This document shows positions 44,708-54,165 of a stretch of 64,000 nt of DNA, piece after piece. The translations under genes and the position numbers were made by a program. The DNA is from Dietzia lutea. Its GTDB lineage: Bacteria > Actinomycetota > Actinomycetes > Mycobacteriales > Mycobacteriaceae. The notes under the pieces are model-generated. The model saw only the letters and a list, made by a program, of their open reading frames with translations. It was not told the DNA's origin and did no database searches. The first letter of the stretch is position 1. The number at the start of each line of letters is the position of its first letter. The stretch spans positions 3,403,001-3,467,000 of the forward strand of contig NZ_CP015449.1 in assembly GCF_003096075.1 (NCBI RefSeq), read 5' to 3'.

Positions 44708-46414
44708 TTGTCACGTTCTTTCGCCGATCTCGGCGTTCCTTCCCCCCTGCTCGACGTCCTGAACGGCGCGGGCATCACCACGCCCACGCCCATCCAGTCG
44801 GCGACGCTGCCCGACGCCCTGTCCGGCCGTGACGTGCTCGGCCGCGGCCGCACCGGCTCGGGCAAGACCTACGCGTTCTGCCTCCCGCTCGTCGCGCGCC
44901 TGGCCGCCTCCGGCGGTCGCCGCACCCGCAACGCGCCGCGCGGCCTCATCCTGGCCCCGACCCGCGAGCTCGCCCGCCAGATCGACGAGTCCCTCGCCCC
45001 GCTCGCCAACGCCGTCGGCATGAAGACCACCGTGATCTTCGGCGGCGTGTCCCAGGGCCGCCAGGTGGACGCGCTGAACCGCGGCGTCGACATCGTCGTG
45101 GCCTGCCCCGGTCGCCTCGAGGACCTCATGGGTCAGAAGCACTGCCGCCTGGACGCCATCGAGATCAGCGTCCTCGACGAGGCCGATCACATGGCCGACC
45201 TGGGCTTCCTGCCCGGCGTCACCCGCATCCTGTCGGCGACCCCGGCCGATGCCCAGCGCCTGCTGTTCTCCGCGACCCTCGACTCGGGCGTGCAGAAGCT
45301 GGTGACCAGGTTCCTCACCGACCCGGTGGACCACTCGGTGGACGACGGCTCGGCCACGCCCGGACCGACCGCACACCACGTGTTCCACGTCGACGCCGAC
45401 GACCGCGTCCGCGCCCTCGCCGACCTCGCCGGCGCGACCTCGCGGACCGTCATGTTCACCCGCACCAAGCACGGCGCCAAGCGCCTGGCCAAGCAGCTCA
45501 CCGGCCGCGGCGTGGCGAGCGTGGACCTGCACGGCAACCTGTCGCAGAACGCCCGCGTGCGTAACCTCGACGCCTTCTCATCCGGCGAGGCGACCGTGCT
45601 CGTGGCGACCGACATCGCCGCCCGCGGCATCCACGTCGACGACGTCGGGCTGGTCGTCCACGCCGATCCGCCGGCCGAGCACAAGGCCTACGTCCACCGG
45701 TCGGGCCGCACCGCCCGCGCCGGCGCCATCGGCACGGTCGTCACCGTGGCCACCGCGGATCAGGTCCGCGAGGTCCGCTCACTGCTGCGCGCGGCCGGGG
45801 TGACCGCCGGCGAGATCGAACTCCCCGTGGGCGCCGACGCTGCCGCCGCACTGGCCGACGCCCCCGAGCCGCCCGCCCACGTGCCGTCCGACGACGGTGC
45901 CGAGGGCCAGTCGGTCCGCGGTCAGTCCCGTCGCGGTCGTGGACGGGATCGCCAGGGCCAGAATCGGCAACGCGCGGGTCAGCAGCGTCAGGACCAGCAG
46001 GCTGACGGTCAGGGCCAGCAGGGCCGCGGTCGGCAGGCTGAGGGCGAACAGGGCCGGGGTCGCGGCGGGCAGTCCCGTGGCGACGGCCGGCGCGGCGCCG
46101 ACCAGGACCGCCAGGTCCGGGCGGGCCGGGATCACGACGGCTCGGAGCGCGGTGCCCGCGACCAGCAGGGCTCCGGCGGTGGCGGCGCTCGTCGTCGTCG
46201 CCCCCAGCACAGCGGCGCGCCGTCGGCCGCGCGTCAGGGCTCCGCGCGACAGGGCTCGGGCGCCCAGCGTTCCGGCGGTCAGGGTGCCGGCGCGCAGCGT
46301 TCGGGCGGCCAGGGCTCCGGCGCGCGCAACACGGGTGCCCGCCAGTCGATCGGGCAGGCCGCCGGGCGTCCCCGCAACGACCAGCGCCGCCGCGCCACCC
46401 GCTCCGCCGGCTGA
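44708..46414 (+). CDS. DEAD-box RNA helicase with long disordered tail
   Basis: 568 residues from TTG 44708. Helicase core (about 1-375): Q motif TPTPIQ, Walker A GRTGSGKT, PTRELA, DEAD (VLDEADHM), SAT, RGIHVDD and HRSGRTARAG. The tail from about 395 to 568 is Arg/Gly/Gln/Ser-rich and repetitive, including two 30-bp units encoding GAQRSGGQG(A/S)G, and should bind RNA and promote condensates. Similar RhlE/CsdA proteins unwind structured RNA, aid ribosome assembly and act in cold stress. The 196-bp gap upstream (44512-44707) holds no further gene; a long leader is possible, as in other helicase genes. Confidence 0.93.
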   Translation: MSRSFADLGVPSPLLDVLNGAGITTPTPIQSATLPDALSGRDVLGRGRTGSGKTYAFCLPLVARLAASGGRRTRNAPRGLILAPTRELARQIDESLAPLANAVGMKTTVIFGGVSQGRQVDALNRGVDIVVACPGRLEDLMGQKHCRLDAIEISVLDEADHMADLGFLPGVTRILSATPADAQRLLFSATLDSGVQKLVTRFLTDPVDHSVDDGSATPGPTAHHVFHVDADDRVRALADLAGATSRTVMFTRTKHGAKRLAKQLTGRGVASVDLHGNLSQNARVRNLDAFSSGEATVLVATDIAARGIHVDDVGLVVHADPPAEHKAYVHRSGRTARAGAIGTVVTVATADQVREVRSLLRAAGVTAGEIELPVGADAAAALADAPEPPAHVPSDDGAEGQSVRGQSRRGRGRDRQGQNRQRAGQQRQDQQADGQGQQGRGRQAEGEQGRGRGGQSRGDGRRGADQDRQVRAGRDHDGSERGARDQQGSGGGGARRRRPQHSGAPSAARQGSARQGSGAQRSGGQGAGAQRSGGQGSGARNTGARQSIGQAAGRPRNDQRRRATRSAG

Positions 46415-46480
46415 CAGGCTGACCGGCTGAAACGCCGGGCGACTGCCGGCCTGGCCGGGCGACTGACCGGCGGGCGTACG

Positions 46481-46546
46481 CGCCACCTATCCGAAAGCGC
46501 GCCACCTAAGGGATGCCCTAGGTGGCGCGCATTTCGAAAGGTGGCG
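46481..46546. repeat. Nested palindrome with CGCCACCT cores (66 bp)
   Basis: The core CGCCACCTA occurs at 46481-46489 and again in GCGCGCCACCTA (46497-46508). It is mirrored by TAGGTGGCGCGC (46519-46530) and AGGTGGCG (46539-46546). Both pairs share a dyad centre near 46513.5; the inner stem has one bulged A. It lies in the 208-bp gap between the convergent helicase and thioesterase genes. Confidence 0.75.
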
Positions 46547-46622
46547 TTTGTGCGTCGAGTCGGGGGTGCCGCGCCAGGCTCGGTCGCTGTGCTGGATCCA
46601 CCCACTGCGCCGGGCGGACGGC

Positions 46623-47447
46623 TCAGCCGAAGATGGTGATCGTCTGGCGGCTGATCGCGAGAAGCTCGCCGTCGGGCCGCCACACCATCGCGTGGGTGTG
46701 CGCGTAGCCGCCCCGGGCGGCGTCGGTGGTGGCCGCGTAGGCGAGGTTCGCATCGGCGGGGACGACGTCCGGCCCCACCTCGGCGATGAGTTCGATGGTC
46801 CACGTGAGGCTGCTGCCGGGCGCGAACCCGTCGAGCATCTGGATGGGGGCCGGCGGCCACGCGTCGGTCAGGAGCACCAGGTGCTCCTCCTCGAACCGCT
46901 CCGGCGCCTCACGCAGTGCGGTCCACCCGGACAGGTCCGCCGCCTCGGCGCCGCTGAACGGCATCTGCCCGCCCACCTGGCGCAGCTCGACGAACCGGTA
47001 GAACTCCGGCGTGAGGCCCTTGATGTAGGGGAACGGCTCGACCGCCGCCGGGTCGCCCAGGTCGAGCATCGGGTGCGCGGGCGGCACGGAGATCGACGAC
47101 TCACGATGCCTGCCGAAGGCCGCCAGCGCAGTGGCGACGATCGCGTCGGACTGCCGCACCGTCGCCTGACACTGGATGACGTTGGAACCGACGCGCAGGA
47201 CCTCCGCCTCCACGTCGACGGGGCCGGTGGCCGCGGGGCCGACGAACGACACGGTGAGCGACCGCAATGGCGGGACCACCACGGGGCTACCGGTGCTGCC
47301 CGCGAGATCGCGGAGCTTCCCCTTCATGGCGGAGAGCATCAGGGCCCCGGTGAGACCACCATAGATGGCCCTGCCCTGCGTCCAGCCCTCTTCGACCTCG
47401 ACCGTCCCACCGTGTGCGGCGGACTCCAGCATGCTCGTCAGCGACAT
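46623..47447 (-). CDS. TesB-like acyl-CoA thioesterase
   Basis: 274 residues with two hot-dog halves of the TesB/Acot8-like family. The first half has EGWTQGRAIYGGLTGALMLSAM, whose YGG loop and helix match the thioesterase pattern, and VVPPLRSLTVSFVGPAATGPVDVEAEVLR. The second half has DLSGWTALREAP and MLDGFAPGSSLTWTIEL. It should hydrolyse acyl-CoA. The start lies 23 bp after the desaturase 2 stop on the same strand, so desaturated acyl-CoA may be its substrate; that link is inference. GACTAT lies 5 bp before the ATG, so it may also have its own promoter. Confidence 0.82.
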   Translation of the reverse strand: MSLTSMLESAAHGGTVEVEEGWTQGRAIYGGLTGALMLSAMKGKLRDLAGSTGSPVVVPPLRSLTVSFVGPAATGPVDVEAEVLRVGSNVIQCQATVRQSDAIVATALAAFGRHRESSISVPPAHPMLDLGDPAAVEPFPYIKGLTPEFYRFVELRQVGGQMPFSGAEAADLSGWTALREAPERFEEEHLVLLTDAWPPAPIQMLDGFAPGSSLTWTIELIAEVGPDVVPADANLAYAATTDAARGGYAHTHAMVWRPDGELLAISRQTITIFG

Positions 47448-47470
47448 GCGGCATAGTCTGCCACCGCCGC

Positions 47471-48703
47471 TCAGCGGGCCTCCGGGGAGCGTTCCTTCCG
47501 GCTGCGGCGAGCCCGGCCCCGAGCCTTCCGGACGCCGGCCAGCGCGGTCGCCAGCCCGGACATGCGCGGGCCGTGGCCAAACATCTTCTCGCTGCGGGTC
47601 TCGGCGGCGTCGTCGGCGGTGCGGCGCAGGTAGCGGTCCGGCAGAGACAGCCGCGCAATGGTGCGCCACGACTGGAGGTACTGCTTCCACAGCGGGCCGG
47701 AGACGTACGGCAGGTCGTAGCGGGCGCATAGCTCGCGCACCTCGAGCGAGATCTCCGAGTACCGGTTGGACGGCAGGTCGGGGAACATGTGGTGCTCGAT
47801 CTGGAACGACAGATTGCCCGACATGAGGTTCATGGCCGGTCCGCCGTCGAGGTTGGCGCTGCCGAGCATCTGCCGCAGGTACCACTCCGCCTGCGACTCC
47901 GTCTCTACGTCCGTCATGGTGAACTTCTCGGCGCCGTCCGGGAAGTGGCCGCAGAAGATCACGGCGTTGGTCCACACGTTGCGGATGATGTTGGCCGTGA
48001 CGGTGGCGGTGAGCGCCTGGGGGCCGCTCGGCCCGGCGAGCACGGGGAACAGGACGTAGTCTTTGAGGATCTGCTGGCCGGCCTTACGCAGGAACGCGCG
48101 CGCCTTGCGGCGGTCCTCGGGGGCGGCGTCCCGGTCGAACGCGGCGCCGAGGGTGACGGCCTGAAGACCGATCCCCCACTCGAAGCCCGCCATCAGAGCG
48201 GCGTTGACGGCCATGTTGGCGAGGAACCTCGGCTGCCACGGCACGTCGCGGGTCACGCGCAGGACGCCGAACCCCACGTCGTCGTCCATCCCGACGATGT
48301 TGGTGAACTTGTGGTGCAGGTGGTTGTGGGTGTGCTTCCAGTCGGCCGAGCTGCCGACGAGGTCCCACTCCCAGCTCGTGGAGTGGATCTCCGGATCGTT
48401 CATCCAGTCCCACTGGCCATGCATGACGTTGTGGCCGATCTCCATGTTCTCGAGGATCTTGGCCACGGCCAGCGTGCCGGTCCCGAGCGCCCACACGCTG
48501 CGGTTACGGGCGCCGAAGTACAACAGGGCGCGAGCACCGAACTCCAGCCCACGCTGCAGCTTGATGACGGAGTGGATGTAGCGGTAGTCACGCTCCCCGC
48601 GCGACTCGATGACCCGGGCGCGGATGGCGTCCAGCTCCCGCCCGAGTTCCTCGATCTGGTCGGAGGTCAGGTGGGCGTATTCGCCGACGTCGGAGATCGC
48701 CAT
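47471..48703 (-). CDS. Membrane fatty-acyl desaturase (DesA3-like), paralogue 2
   Basis: 410 residues that begin MAISDVGEYAHLT, almost the same as paralogue 1. Histidine boxes: GHNVMHGQWDW, THNHLHHKFTN and FQIEHHMFPDLP. The overall order of membrane pairs is the same, but the basic C-terminus (RKARGRARRSRKE) differs. TACTGT (48710-48715, minus strand) lies 6 bp before the ATG without a Shine-Dalgarno sequence, again as in paralogue 1. Operon partner: the TesB-like thioesterase. The two desaturases may differ in chain length, position or growth condition. Confidence 0.92.
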   Translation of the reverse strand: MAISDVGEYAHLTSDQIEELGRELDAIRARVIESRGERDYRYIHSVIKLQRGLEFGARALLYFGARNRSVWALGTGTLAVAKILENMEIGHNVMHGQWDWMNDPEIHSTSWEWDLVGSSADWKHTHNHLHHKFTNIVGMDDDVGFGVLRVTRDVPWQPRFLANMAVNAALMAGFEWGIGLQAVTLGAAFDRDAAPEDRRKARAFLRKAGQQILKDYVLFPVLAGPSGPQALTATVTANIIRNVWTNAVIFCGHFPDGAEKFTMTDVETESQAEWYLRQMLGSANLDGGPAMNLMSGNLSFQIEHHMFPDLPSNRYSEISLEVRELCARYDLPYVSGPLWKQYLQSWRTIARLSLPDRYLRRTADDAAETRSEKMFGHGPRMSGLATALAGVRKARGRARRSRKERSPEAR

Positions 48704-48839
48704 ACACCCACAGTAGGCGCGCCACGGCGCCCGCGGCTACGGCTCGGAGCCGGGTCGGCCCTCTATCGTGACCAAGCGCACGCCACGCGACCACACCAGT
48801 CACTCCCGGCCCGGCGATCAGCGGCTCCAGACCCCGCGA

Positions 48840-49898
48840 TCAGTCATCCCAGGCGCGGCGCAACACTTCTAGCGTCCCGTGGATCCGCTCGACCGTCGAT
48901 CCGACGGGCGCGATCATCAGCTCGTCGGCGCCCGCGCGCCGGGCGAAGTCGGAGAGGTAGTCGCGCACCGCGGGGCCGTCGCCGCACGCGGTGTAGGAGA
49001 TCATGTGGAGGATCTGGCGGCCGCCGGCGGACTCCATGATCATGTCCAGCTCCTCGTCGCTGAACTCGCGGCCCCGGCCGGCCATGAGCTTGACCCGCTG
49101 GCGGCGGTACCACTGCAGTTCGCGTCCGGCCCGCTCGGCGTCGTCGTCGGCCACCACGTTGACCGCGGCGATCATGTACGGCTCGGCCAGCTGCTCGCCG
49201 GGCTGGAACCGCTCGCGGTACACCGCGGACGCCTGCTCCAGGGCGTCGGGGGCGAAGTGGGAGGCGAACGCGTACGGCAGCCCGTAAGCGGCGGCGAGCT
49301 GCGCGCCGAACAGCGACGAGCCGAGGATGTACAGCGGGATCCTGGTCCCGCGCCCGGGGATGGCGGCGATGCCGCGGGTGCGGGCGAAGTCGGAGGGCGA
49401 GTCACCGAGGAAGGCCTGCAGCTCGCGGACGTCGTCGGGGAAGTTCTCGGCCGCGGACGGCTCGCGGCGGAGCGCGCGCAGCGTCTGCGGGTCCGTGCCG
49501 GGGGCGCGGCCCAGACCGAGGTCGATGCGGCCGGGGTGGAGCTCGGCGAGCGTGCCGAACTGCTCGGCGATCACGATGGGCGCGTGGTTGGGCAGCATGA
49601 CGCCGCCCGAGCCCAGCCGGATGCGCTCAGTCCGCGCGGCGATGTGCGCCATGAGCACCGCCGGCGCCGACGAGGCGATCGACGGCATGTTGTGGTGCTC
49701 GGAGTACCAGACCCGCTCGTACCCCAGGTCCTCCGCCTTGCGCGCCAACTCCACCGAGTCCTGCAGCGCCTCCCCCACGGACTGCCCGGGGCGGACGGTC
49801 GCGAAGTCGATCACGGACAGGGGCAGCGCGGGACCGGACTGTTCGGAACCGGGCTGTGACGAATCGGACTGCGCGGAGCTGGACTCGGAGGTGGGCAT
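48840..49898 (-). CDS. Luciferase-like monooxygenase (LLM class flavin-dependent oxidoreductase)
   Basis: 352 residues. After a Ser/Gln-rich N-terminal 25 residues, the bacterial-luciferase TIM barrel has [62 protein letters not shown] and [27 protein letters not shown]. This matches the FMN-binding MsnO8/YhbW-like group rather than F420-dependent forms, though F420 use cannot be excluded. The substrate is unknown. ATG 49898 lies 66 bp from the divergent thiM start. The 136 bp after its stop contain the desaturase 2 promoter. Confidence 0.85.
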   Translation of the reverse strand: MPTSESSSAQSDSSQPGSEQSGPALPLSVIDFATVRPGQSVGEALQDSVELARKAEDLGYERVWYSEHHNMPSIASSAPAVLMAHIAARTERIRLGSGGVMLPNHAPIVIAEQFGTLAELHPGRIDLGLGRAPGTDPQTLRALRREPSAAENFPDDVRELQAFLGDSPSDFARTRGIAAIPGRGTRIPLYILGSSLFGAQLAAAYGLPYAFASHFAPDALEQASAVYRERFQPGEQLAEPYMIAAVNVVADDDAERAGRELQWYRRQRVKLMAGRGREFSDEELDMIMESAGGRQILHMISYTACGDGPAVRDYLSDFARRAGADELMIAPVGSTVERIHGTLEVLRRAWDD

Positions 49899-49964
49899 GC
49901 CGGGTGCAACCCGGCCCCGCGGCGCGCTATTCCTGTAGCGGCCGGGCGGGGGCACACTGGGGGC

Positions 49965-50864
49965 ATGCCCACCGCCGCTGACCGCCCCGACGCCGGCACC
50001 GCCGCTGATCGCCCCGACGCCGGCCCCGATGCCAGCCCTGCCGAAAGCCCCGTCGACGTCGCCCGCCTGGTGTCCCTGATGCGCGAGACGGGCCCGCTCG
50101 TGCACTGCCTGACCAACTCTGTGGTCCGTCAGATCACCGCCGACGTGCTGCTCGCCTCGGGCGCGGCGCCCGCGATGGTCGATCACCCGGACGAGGCCGG
50201 CGACTTCGCCGCGATCGCCTCGGGCGTGCTCGTCAACGTCGGCAACCCGACCGCCGAGCAGGTCGAGGGAATGCACGCCGCGATCGCCTCGGCCCGCGAG
50301 GCCGGGACCCCGTGGGTGTTGGACCCGGTCGCGGTGGGCGGACTCGTGCTGCGGACACGCCTGTCCACCGAGTGGTTGGAGTCGGGGCCGGCCGCGATCC
50401 GGGCCAACGCCTCCGAGACCATCGCGCTCGCCGGCACGGGGGCGGGCGGCCGGGGCGTGGACTCGACCGAGGAGGTGGCCGCCGCCGCGCCCGCCGCCCG
50501 GGATCTCTCCGCGCGGTCCGGTGCGGTGGTGGCGGTGACGGGGCCGCGGGACCTCGTCGTCACACATCACGACGGCCTCGAGCGCGCCACCTGGGTCGAG
50601 TCGGGCCACCCGTTGCTGCAGAAGGTCATCGGCACGGGGTGCGCCCTGGGCGCGCTCACCGCGGCCTACCTCGGTGCGGCGCGCGCGGCCGGTGCCGACG
50701 ACCACGACGCGGTGGTCGCCGCCCACGCCCACGCCGGGGCAGCGGGGACGGTCGCCGGCCGCACGTCCGCGGGGCCCGGCAGCTTCGCGGTGGCGTGGCT
50801 CGACGCGCTCTACACGCTCACCCCCGAGGACATCGCGGGCCTGGTCACGGTGACGACGGAGTGA
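49965..50864 (+). CDS. thiM: Hydroxyethylthiazole kinase ThiM
   Basis: 299 residues of the ribokinase-like ThiM family; phosphorylates 4-methyl-5-(2-hydroxyethyl)thiazole in thiamine salvage. Marks include [42 protein letters not shown], the nucleotide-binding NASE, and the catalytic Cys in [16 protein letters not shown]. The first 25 residues are a repetitive Ala/Asp/Pro extension (two AADRPDAG units). CACACT lies 6 bp before the ATG. It overlaps thiE by 4 bp. There is no room upstream for a TPP riboswitch. Confidence 0.94.
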   Translation: MPTAADRPDAGTAADRPDAGPDASPAESPVDVARLVSLMRETGPLVHCLTNSVVRQITADVLLASGAAPAMVDHPDEAGDFAAIASGVLVNVGNPTAEQVEGMHAAIASAREAGTPWVLDPVAVGGLVLRTRLSTEWLESGPAAIRANASETIALAGTGAGGRGVDSTEEVAAAAPAARDLSARSGAVVAVTGPRDLVVTHHDGLERATWVESGHPLLQKVIGTGCALGALTAAYLGAARAAGADDHDAVVAAHAHAGAAGTVAGRTSAGPGSFAVAWLDALYTLTPEDIAGLVTVTTE

Positions 50865-51622
50865 GCGACGCGCGGCCCGACCACGCCGTGGGCGAGGCTC
50901 AGCCCGACCGCGGCGCCGGCGTCGACTGGCGGCTCTACCTGGTCACCGATCCGCACCTCGGCGGCGGGCGCGACGCCGTGCCGGGGATCGCGTACGAGGC
51001 GGTGCTCGGCGGGGTGGGCGTGGTCCAGGTCCGGGACAAGGAGGGCGACGACGACGAGTTCGCCACTCATGCCGTCGCCGTCGCCGAGGCCGTCGCGAGG
51101 GCCTGCACCGAGACGGGCCGGGTCGTCCCGGTGTTCGTCAACGACAGGCTGGACGTCGCGCGCGAGCTGGGGCTGCACCTGCACGTCGGGCAGCGGGACA
51201 TGCCGTTCGCCCGGGCCCGCGCGGCGATGCCGGACGACCTGATGGTGGGGCTGTCGATCGAGTCGGACCCCCAACTCGCCGCCGCGCTGGCGGGCCCGGG
51301 GCCGGTGCCGGACGTGATCGGGGTGAGCCCGGTGTGGGCCACGGCGACAAAGACCGATACCGCCGCCGCGCTCGGGCCGGAAGGGGCGGACCGTCTCGCC
51401 CGTGCCGCGCACGCTCACGGCTCGGTCCGCGGCGGTGTCCGCGCAGTCGGGATCGGCGGGATCACGCCGACGACCGCCGCGCAGCTGGCGGCCACCGAGC
51501 TGGACGGGATCTGTGTGGTCTCGGCGATCATGGCCGCCCCGGATCCGCGGGCCGCCGCGGCGGAGCTGCTCGAGCGATGGGAGGCCGGGAAATCACTCCC
51601 GCCCGAACGTGAGCCCGCGTAG
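50861..51622 (+). CDS. thiE: Thiamine-phosphate synthase ThiE
   Basis: 253 residues. TIM-barrel enzyme that joins HMP-pyrophosphate and thiazole phosphate. It has [41 protein letters not shown], the pyrophosphate loop [19 protein letters not shown], and [14 protein letters not shown]. The GTG start overlaps the thiM stop (GTGA), so the two are translationally coupled. With ThiM it forms a thiazole-salvage branch; thiC, thiD and thiG are not in the window. Confidence 0.95.
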   Translation: MSDARPDHAVGEAQPDRGAGVDWRLYLVTDPHLGGGRDAVPGIAYEAVLGGVGVVQVRDKEGDDDEFATHAVAVAEAVARACTETGRVVPVFVNDRLDVARELGLHLHVGQRDMPFARARAAMPDDLMVGLSIESDPQLAAALAGPGPVPDVIGVSPVWATATKTDTAAALGPEGADRLARAAHAHGSVRGGVRAVGIGGITPTTAAQLAATELDGICVVSAIMAAPDPRAAAAELLERWEAGKSLPPEREPA

Positions 51623-51632
51623 CGTCTGCACC

Positions 51633-51983
51633 GTGAACAAGAGGACGCCGCTCGAGATCACCTCAATCGAGTTCCCCAGCACCTCCATGCCCGCGACCGC
51701 CGAGTTCCTGGAGTCCGTGTGCGGCTGGTCGCCCACGGTCTACGGGACCTCGTTCACCAGCCTGATGGGAGGCGGCGTGGACGTGGGCATCCAGGGCGAC
51801 ATCGACGAACAGTCCCCCGCCCCGCTGCTCGTCATCCGCGTGGCCGACCTCGACGAGGCACGTCAGCGGGTCGAGGAGGCCGGCGGCGTGGTGACGTTCG
51901 GGCCGATCGACTTCCCCGGTGGCTGCCGCTTCCACTTCCGCGAGCCGGGCGGCAACGAGCTGGCCATGTGGGTGGCCCGCTAG
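51633..51983 (+). CDS. VOC-superfamily (glyoxalase-fold) protein
   Basis: 116 residues from GTG 51633. Two beta-alpha-beta-beta units: ITSIEFPSTSMPATAEFLESVCGWSPTVYG, then LLVIRVADLDEARQRVEEAGGVVTFGPIDFPGGCRFHFREPGGNELAMW. The final Glu of EPGGNELAMW fits a metal ligand, but the first-strand His is replaced by Glu or Phe, so the metal site is uncertain. TAGCGT (51620-51625) lies 7 bp upstream, overlapping the thiE stop. Function is unknown. Confidence 0.82.
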   Translation: MNKRTPLEITSIEFPSTSMPATAEFLESVCGWSPTVYGTSFTSLMGGGVDVGIQGDIDEQSPAPLLVIRVADLDEARQRVEEAGGVVTFGPIDFPGGCRFHFREPGGNELAMWVAR

Positions 51984-52008
51984 TCCGACCGCGACGTCAG
52001 CCGAGCCC

Positions 52009-52689
52009 TCACCGCTTCTGTTCGGAATAGTCGGCGAAGCGTTCGAGGTCGCGAACGTGTCCGGAGACGATGATGACGTCGTCTGCGCCGATGATGGTTT
52101 CCGGCTGTGCGAACCGGAACGGACCGCCCGGGGCCTTGATGCCGACGATGTTGACCTTGTGCCGTCTGCGGGGATGGCAGTAGTCGATCGAGTGGCCGAT
52201 GACGTCCCTCGGTGGGCGCATCTTGACGATGGCGAAGCTCTCGTCGAACTCGATGAAGTCCATCATCTGATTGGCCACGAGGTGGGCGACCCGGACCCCG
52301 GCGTCGTGTTCGGGGAACACGACGTGGTGGCAGCCGATACGGGTGAGGATCTTCCCGTGAGCCTGATTGATCGCCTTGGCCCAGACCTGGTTGATACCGA
52401 GGTCGACGAGGTTCACCGCGACCAGCACGGACGACTCGATCGACGTGCCGACTCCCACGACGGCGGTGGAGAAGTCCTGGGCGCCGAGCTGTTGTAGCGC
52501 CTCGATGTCCGTGGCGTCCGCCTCGACGACGTGGGTCAGGGCGTCCGCGTACCTCTGTACGAGTCCGTGGTCGCGTTCGACGGCGAGGACCTCGCGCCCC
52601 TGGTCGACGAGTTGGGTGGCCAGGGAGATGCCGAACCTGCCCAGTCCGACGATGAGGACTGGAGACTGGCGACGGGTGCGATCAGCCAA
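52009..52689 (-). CDS. ktrA: Potassium uptake regulatory subunit KtrA/TrkA
   Basis: 226 residues: an RCK_N Rossmann domain with VLIVGLGRFG and VLAVERD (nucleotide site), and an RCK_C domain at about 150-220. These cytosolic rings gate KtrB/TrkH in response to ATP/ADP, NAD(H) or c-di-AMP. Length (about 220) fits single-repeat KtrA rather than double-repeat E. coli TrkA. The start overlaps the ktrB stop by 8 bp; they are co-translated. It ends 25 bp from the convergent VOC gene. Confidence 0.92.
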   Translation of the reverse strand: MADRTRRQSPVLIVGLGRFGISLATQLVDQGREVLAVERDHGLVQRYADALTHVVEADATDIEALQQLGAQDFSTAVVGVGTSIESSVLVAVNLVDLGINQVWAKAINQAHGKILTRIGCHHVVFPEHDAGVRVAHLVANQMMDFIEFDESFAIVKMRPPRDVIGHSIDYCHPRRRHKVNIVGIKAPGGPFRFAQPETIIGADDVIIVSGHVRDLERFADYSEQKR

Positions 52690-54058
52690 TGATCGGCCTC
52701 TCTAAAGGTAGGCGGTACCGGGTCCGCTGGGCTCGCATGGTCAGCGCGGTGGCGAAGGTGATGATGCCGACTCGGCCGGCGAACATCAGCCCGGACAGAA
52801 CGTACACCCCCGCCGGCTCGAGTTCAGCGCTGAGACCTGAACTCAGCCCGCAGGTGGCGAAGGCGGAGATGGACTCGAACAGAGGCCGCCCCAGGTCCTC
52901 GCCGGTGAGGATCATCAAGGTCAGGGCGGACACGGCTACCAGGGTGAGGCCCATCCCGGCCACGGAGACGGCGACCCGGATCGAGGAGGTGGGCAGTGCC
53001 CGCCCGTGGGCGGTGGTGTCCTCCCGACCGCGGGCTTCAGCGAGGAACGCCAGGAAGATCACAGCAAGGGTGGTGACCTTGACGCCGCCGGCGGTCGACG
53101 CCGAACCGCCACCGACGAACATCAACGCGTCGGTGATGAGCATGGTCGACGCCCTGGTGTCGACGGGATCGATGACGGCGAATCCTCCGGACCGCATCAT
53201 CACCGAGGCGAACACCGACTGCTGGAACTTGTCGGCCACACTGTCGCCGCCGAGGGTGGCACCGTTGCTCCACTCCAACGCGGCGAACCCCAGAGCTCCG
53301 ATGAGCATCAGGAGCACACTGACCTCGACCGTGAGTCGCGTGTGAAGGTTCCAGCGCCCGAGATGCCACTGGTGCTTCCACAGCACCAGGAGAACGGGAA
53401 AGCCGAGGCTGCCCAGGAACACGGCGCAGATGAGCGCCCAGAACACGACCGGATCTTCTGCCACCGGTGCCAGACCCTCGGGGTTGAGGACGAAGCCGGC
53501 GTTGTTGAACGCGGAGACCGCATAGAAGACGGCGTGCCAGAGCCCGTCCCCGAACGACCCCTGGTGGGCGATGAGGCGGGGGGCGAGGACCAGTGCGATG
53601 ACCAGTTCCACCAGAGCGGAGGACACGACGATCGTCGTGATAAGCGATCGGACCTCCCCCAGCCCACCCGCTGACATCCCCGTCTGCGCGAGGAGCCGCG
53701 TGCGGACGCCGAACTGCCTGGTGACCGACAGTGCCAGCAGAGACGAGATGGTCACGATCCCCAGACCGCCGACCTGGATGCCCGCGAGGATCACCACCTG
53801 GCCCGCCGGGGACCAGTGCGTCGCGGTGTCCACCGTCGTCAGGCCGGTCACGGACACCGCGGAGGTGGCGGTGAAGACCGCGTCGTGCAGGTGCGCCGGG
53901 TCGTCGGAGGCGCTGGCCCACGGCATCATCAGCAGCACCGTGAAGACCGCGATCGCCGCGGCGAACGCCAGCAGCGCCGAGCGCGCCGGTGAGCTGTACG
54001 TGACCGCGCGGACTGTCCGTGCGCCCGAGGACAGGACGCCCGGGATCGTCGAGACCAT
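52682..54058 (-). CDS. ktrB: Potassium uptake membrane subunit KtrB/TrkH
   Basis: 458 residues with about ten membrane segments in the four-fold M1-P-M2 pattern. The filter glycines appear in SAVSVTGLTTV, FNNAGFVLN, MRSGGFAVIDP and ATCGLSSGL. Na+-coupled or channel-like K+ uptake for turgor and pH homeostasis. ATG 54058 is preferred because TACTCT (54065-54070, minus strand) lies 6 bp before it; the frame could extend to 54100. Coupled to ktrA. Confidence 0.92.
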   Translation of the reverse strand: MVSTIPGVLSSGARTVRAVTYSSPARSALLAFAAAIAVFTVLLMMPWASASDDPAHLHDAVFTATSAVSVTGLTTVDTATHWSPAGQVVILAGIQVGGLGIVTISSLLALSVTRQFGVRTRLLAQTGMSAGGLGEVRSLITTIVVSSALVELVIALVLAPRLIAHQGSFGDGLWHAVFYAVSAFNNAGFVLNPEGLAPVAEDPVVFWALICAVFLGSLGFPVLLVLWKHQWHLGRWNLHTRLTVEVSVLLMLIGALGFAALEWSNGATLGGDSVADKFQQSVFASVMMRSGGFAVIDPVDTRASTMLITDALMFVGGGSASTAGGVKVTTLAVIFLAFLAEARGREDTTAHGRALPTSSIRVAVSVAGMGLTLVAVSALTLMILTGEDLGRPLFESISAFATCGLSSGLSAELEPAGVYVLSGLMFAGRVGIITFATALTMRAQRTRYRLPLERPIIG

Positions 54059-54165
54059 GTCGAGAGAGTAGACCCGGCACTCCCCGCTCGCCGGAGGCAC
54101 CCGGGGACAGGTGGCGGACGACCGGCGATGCGCGGCGGGTGGCGGGCGGAGGGCGGCGGGCGGAG

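Noticed and set aside
49899-49964. TPP riboswitch before thiM
   Set aside because: Only 66 bp separate thiM from the divergent gene, too short for the aptamer, and CACACT 6 bp before the ATG suggests a leaderless mRNA. No THI-box sequence is visible.
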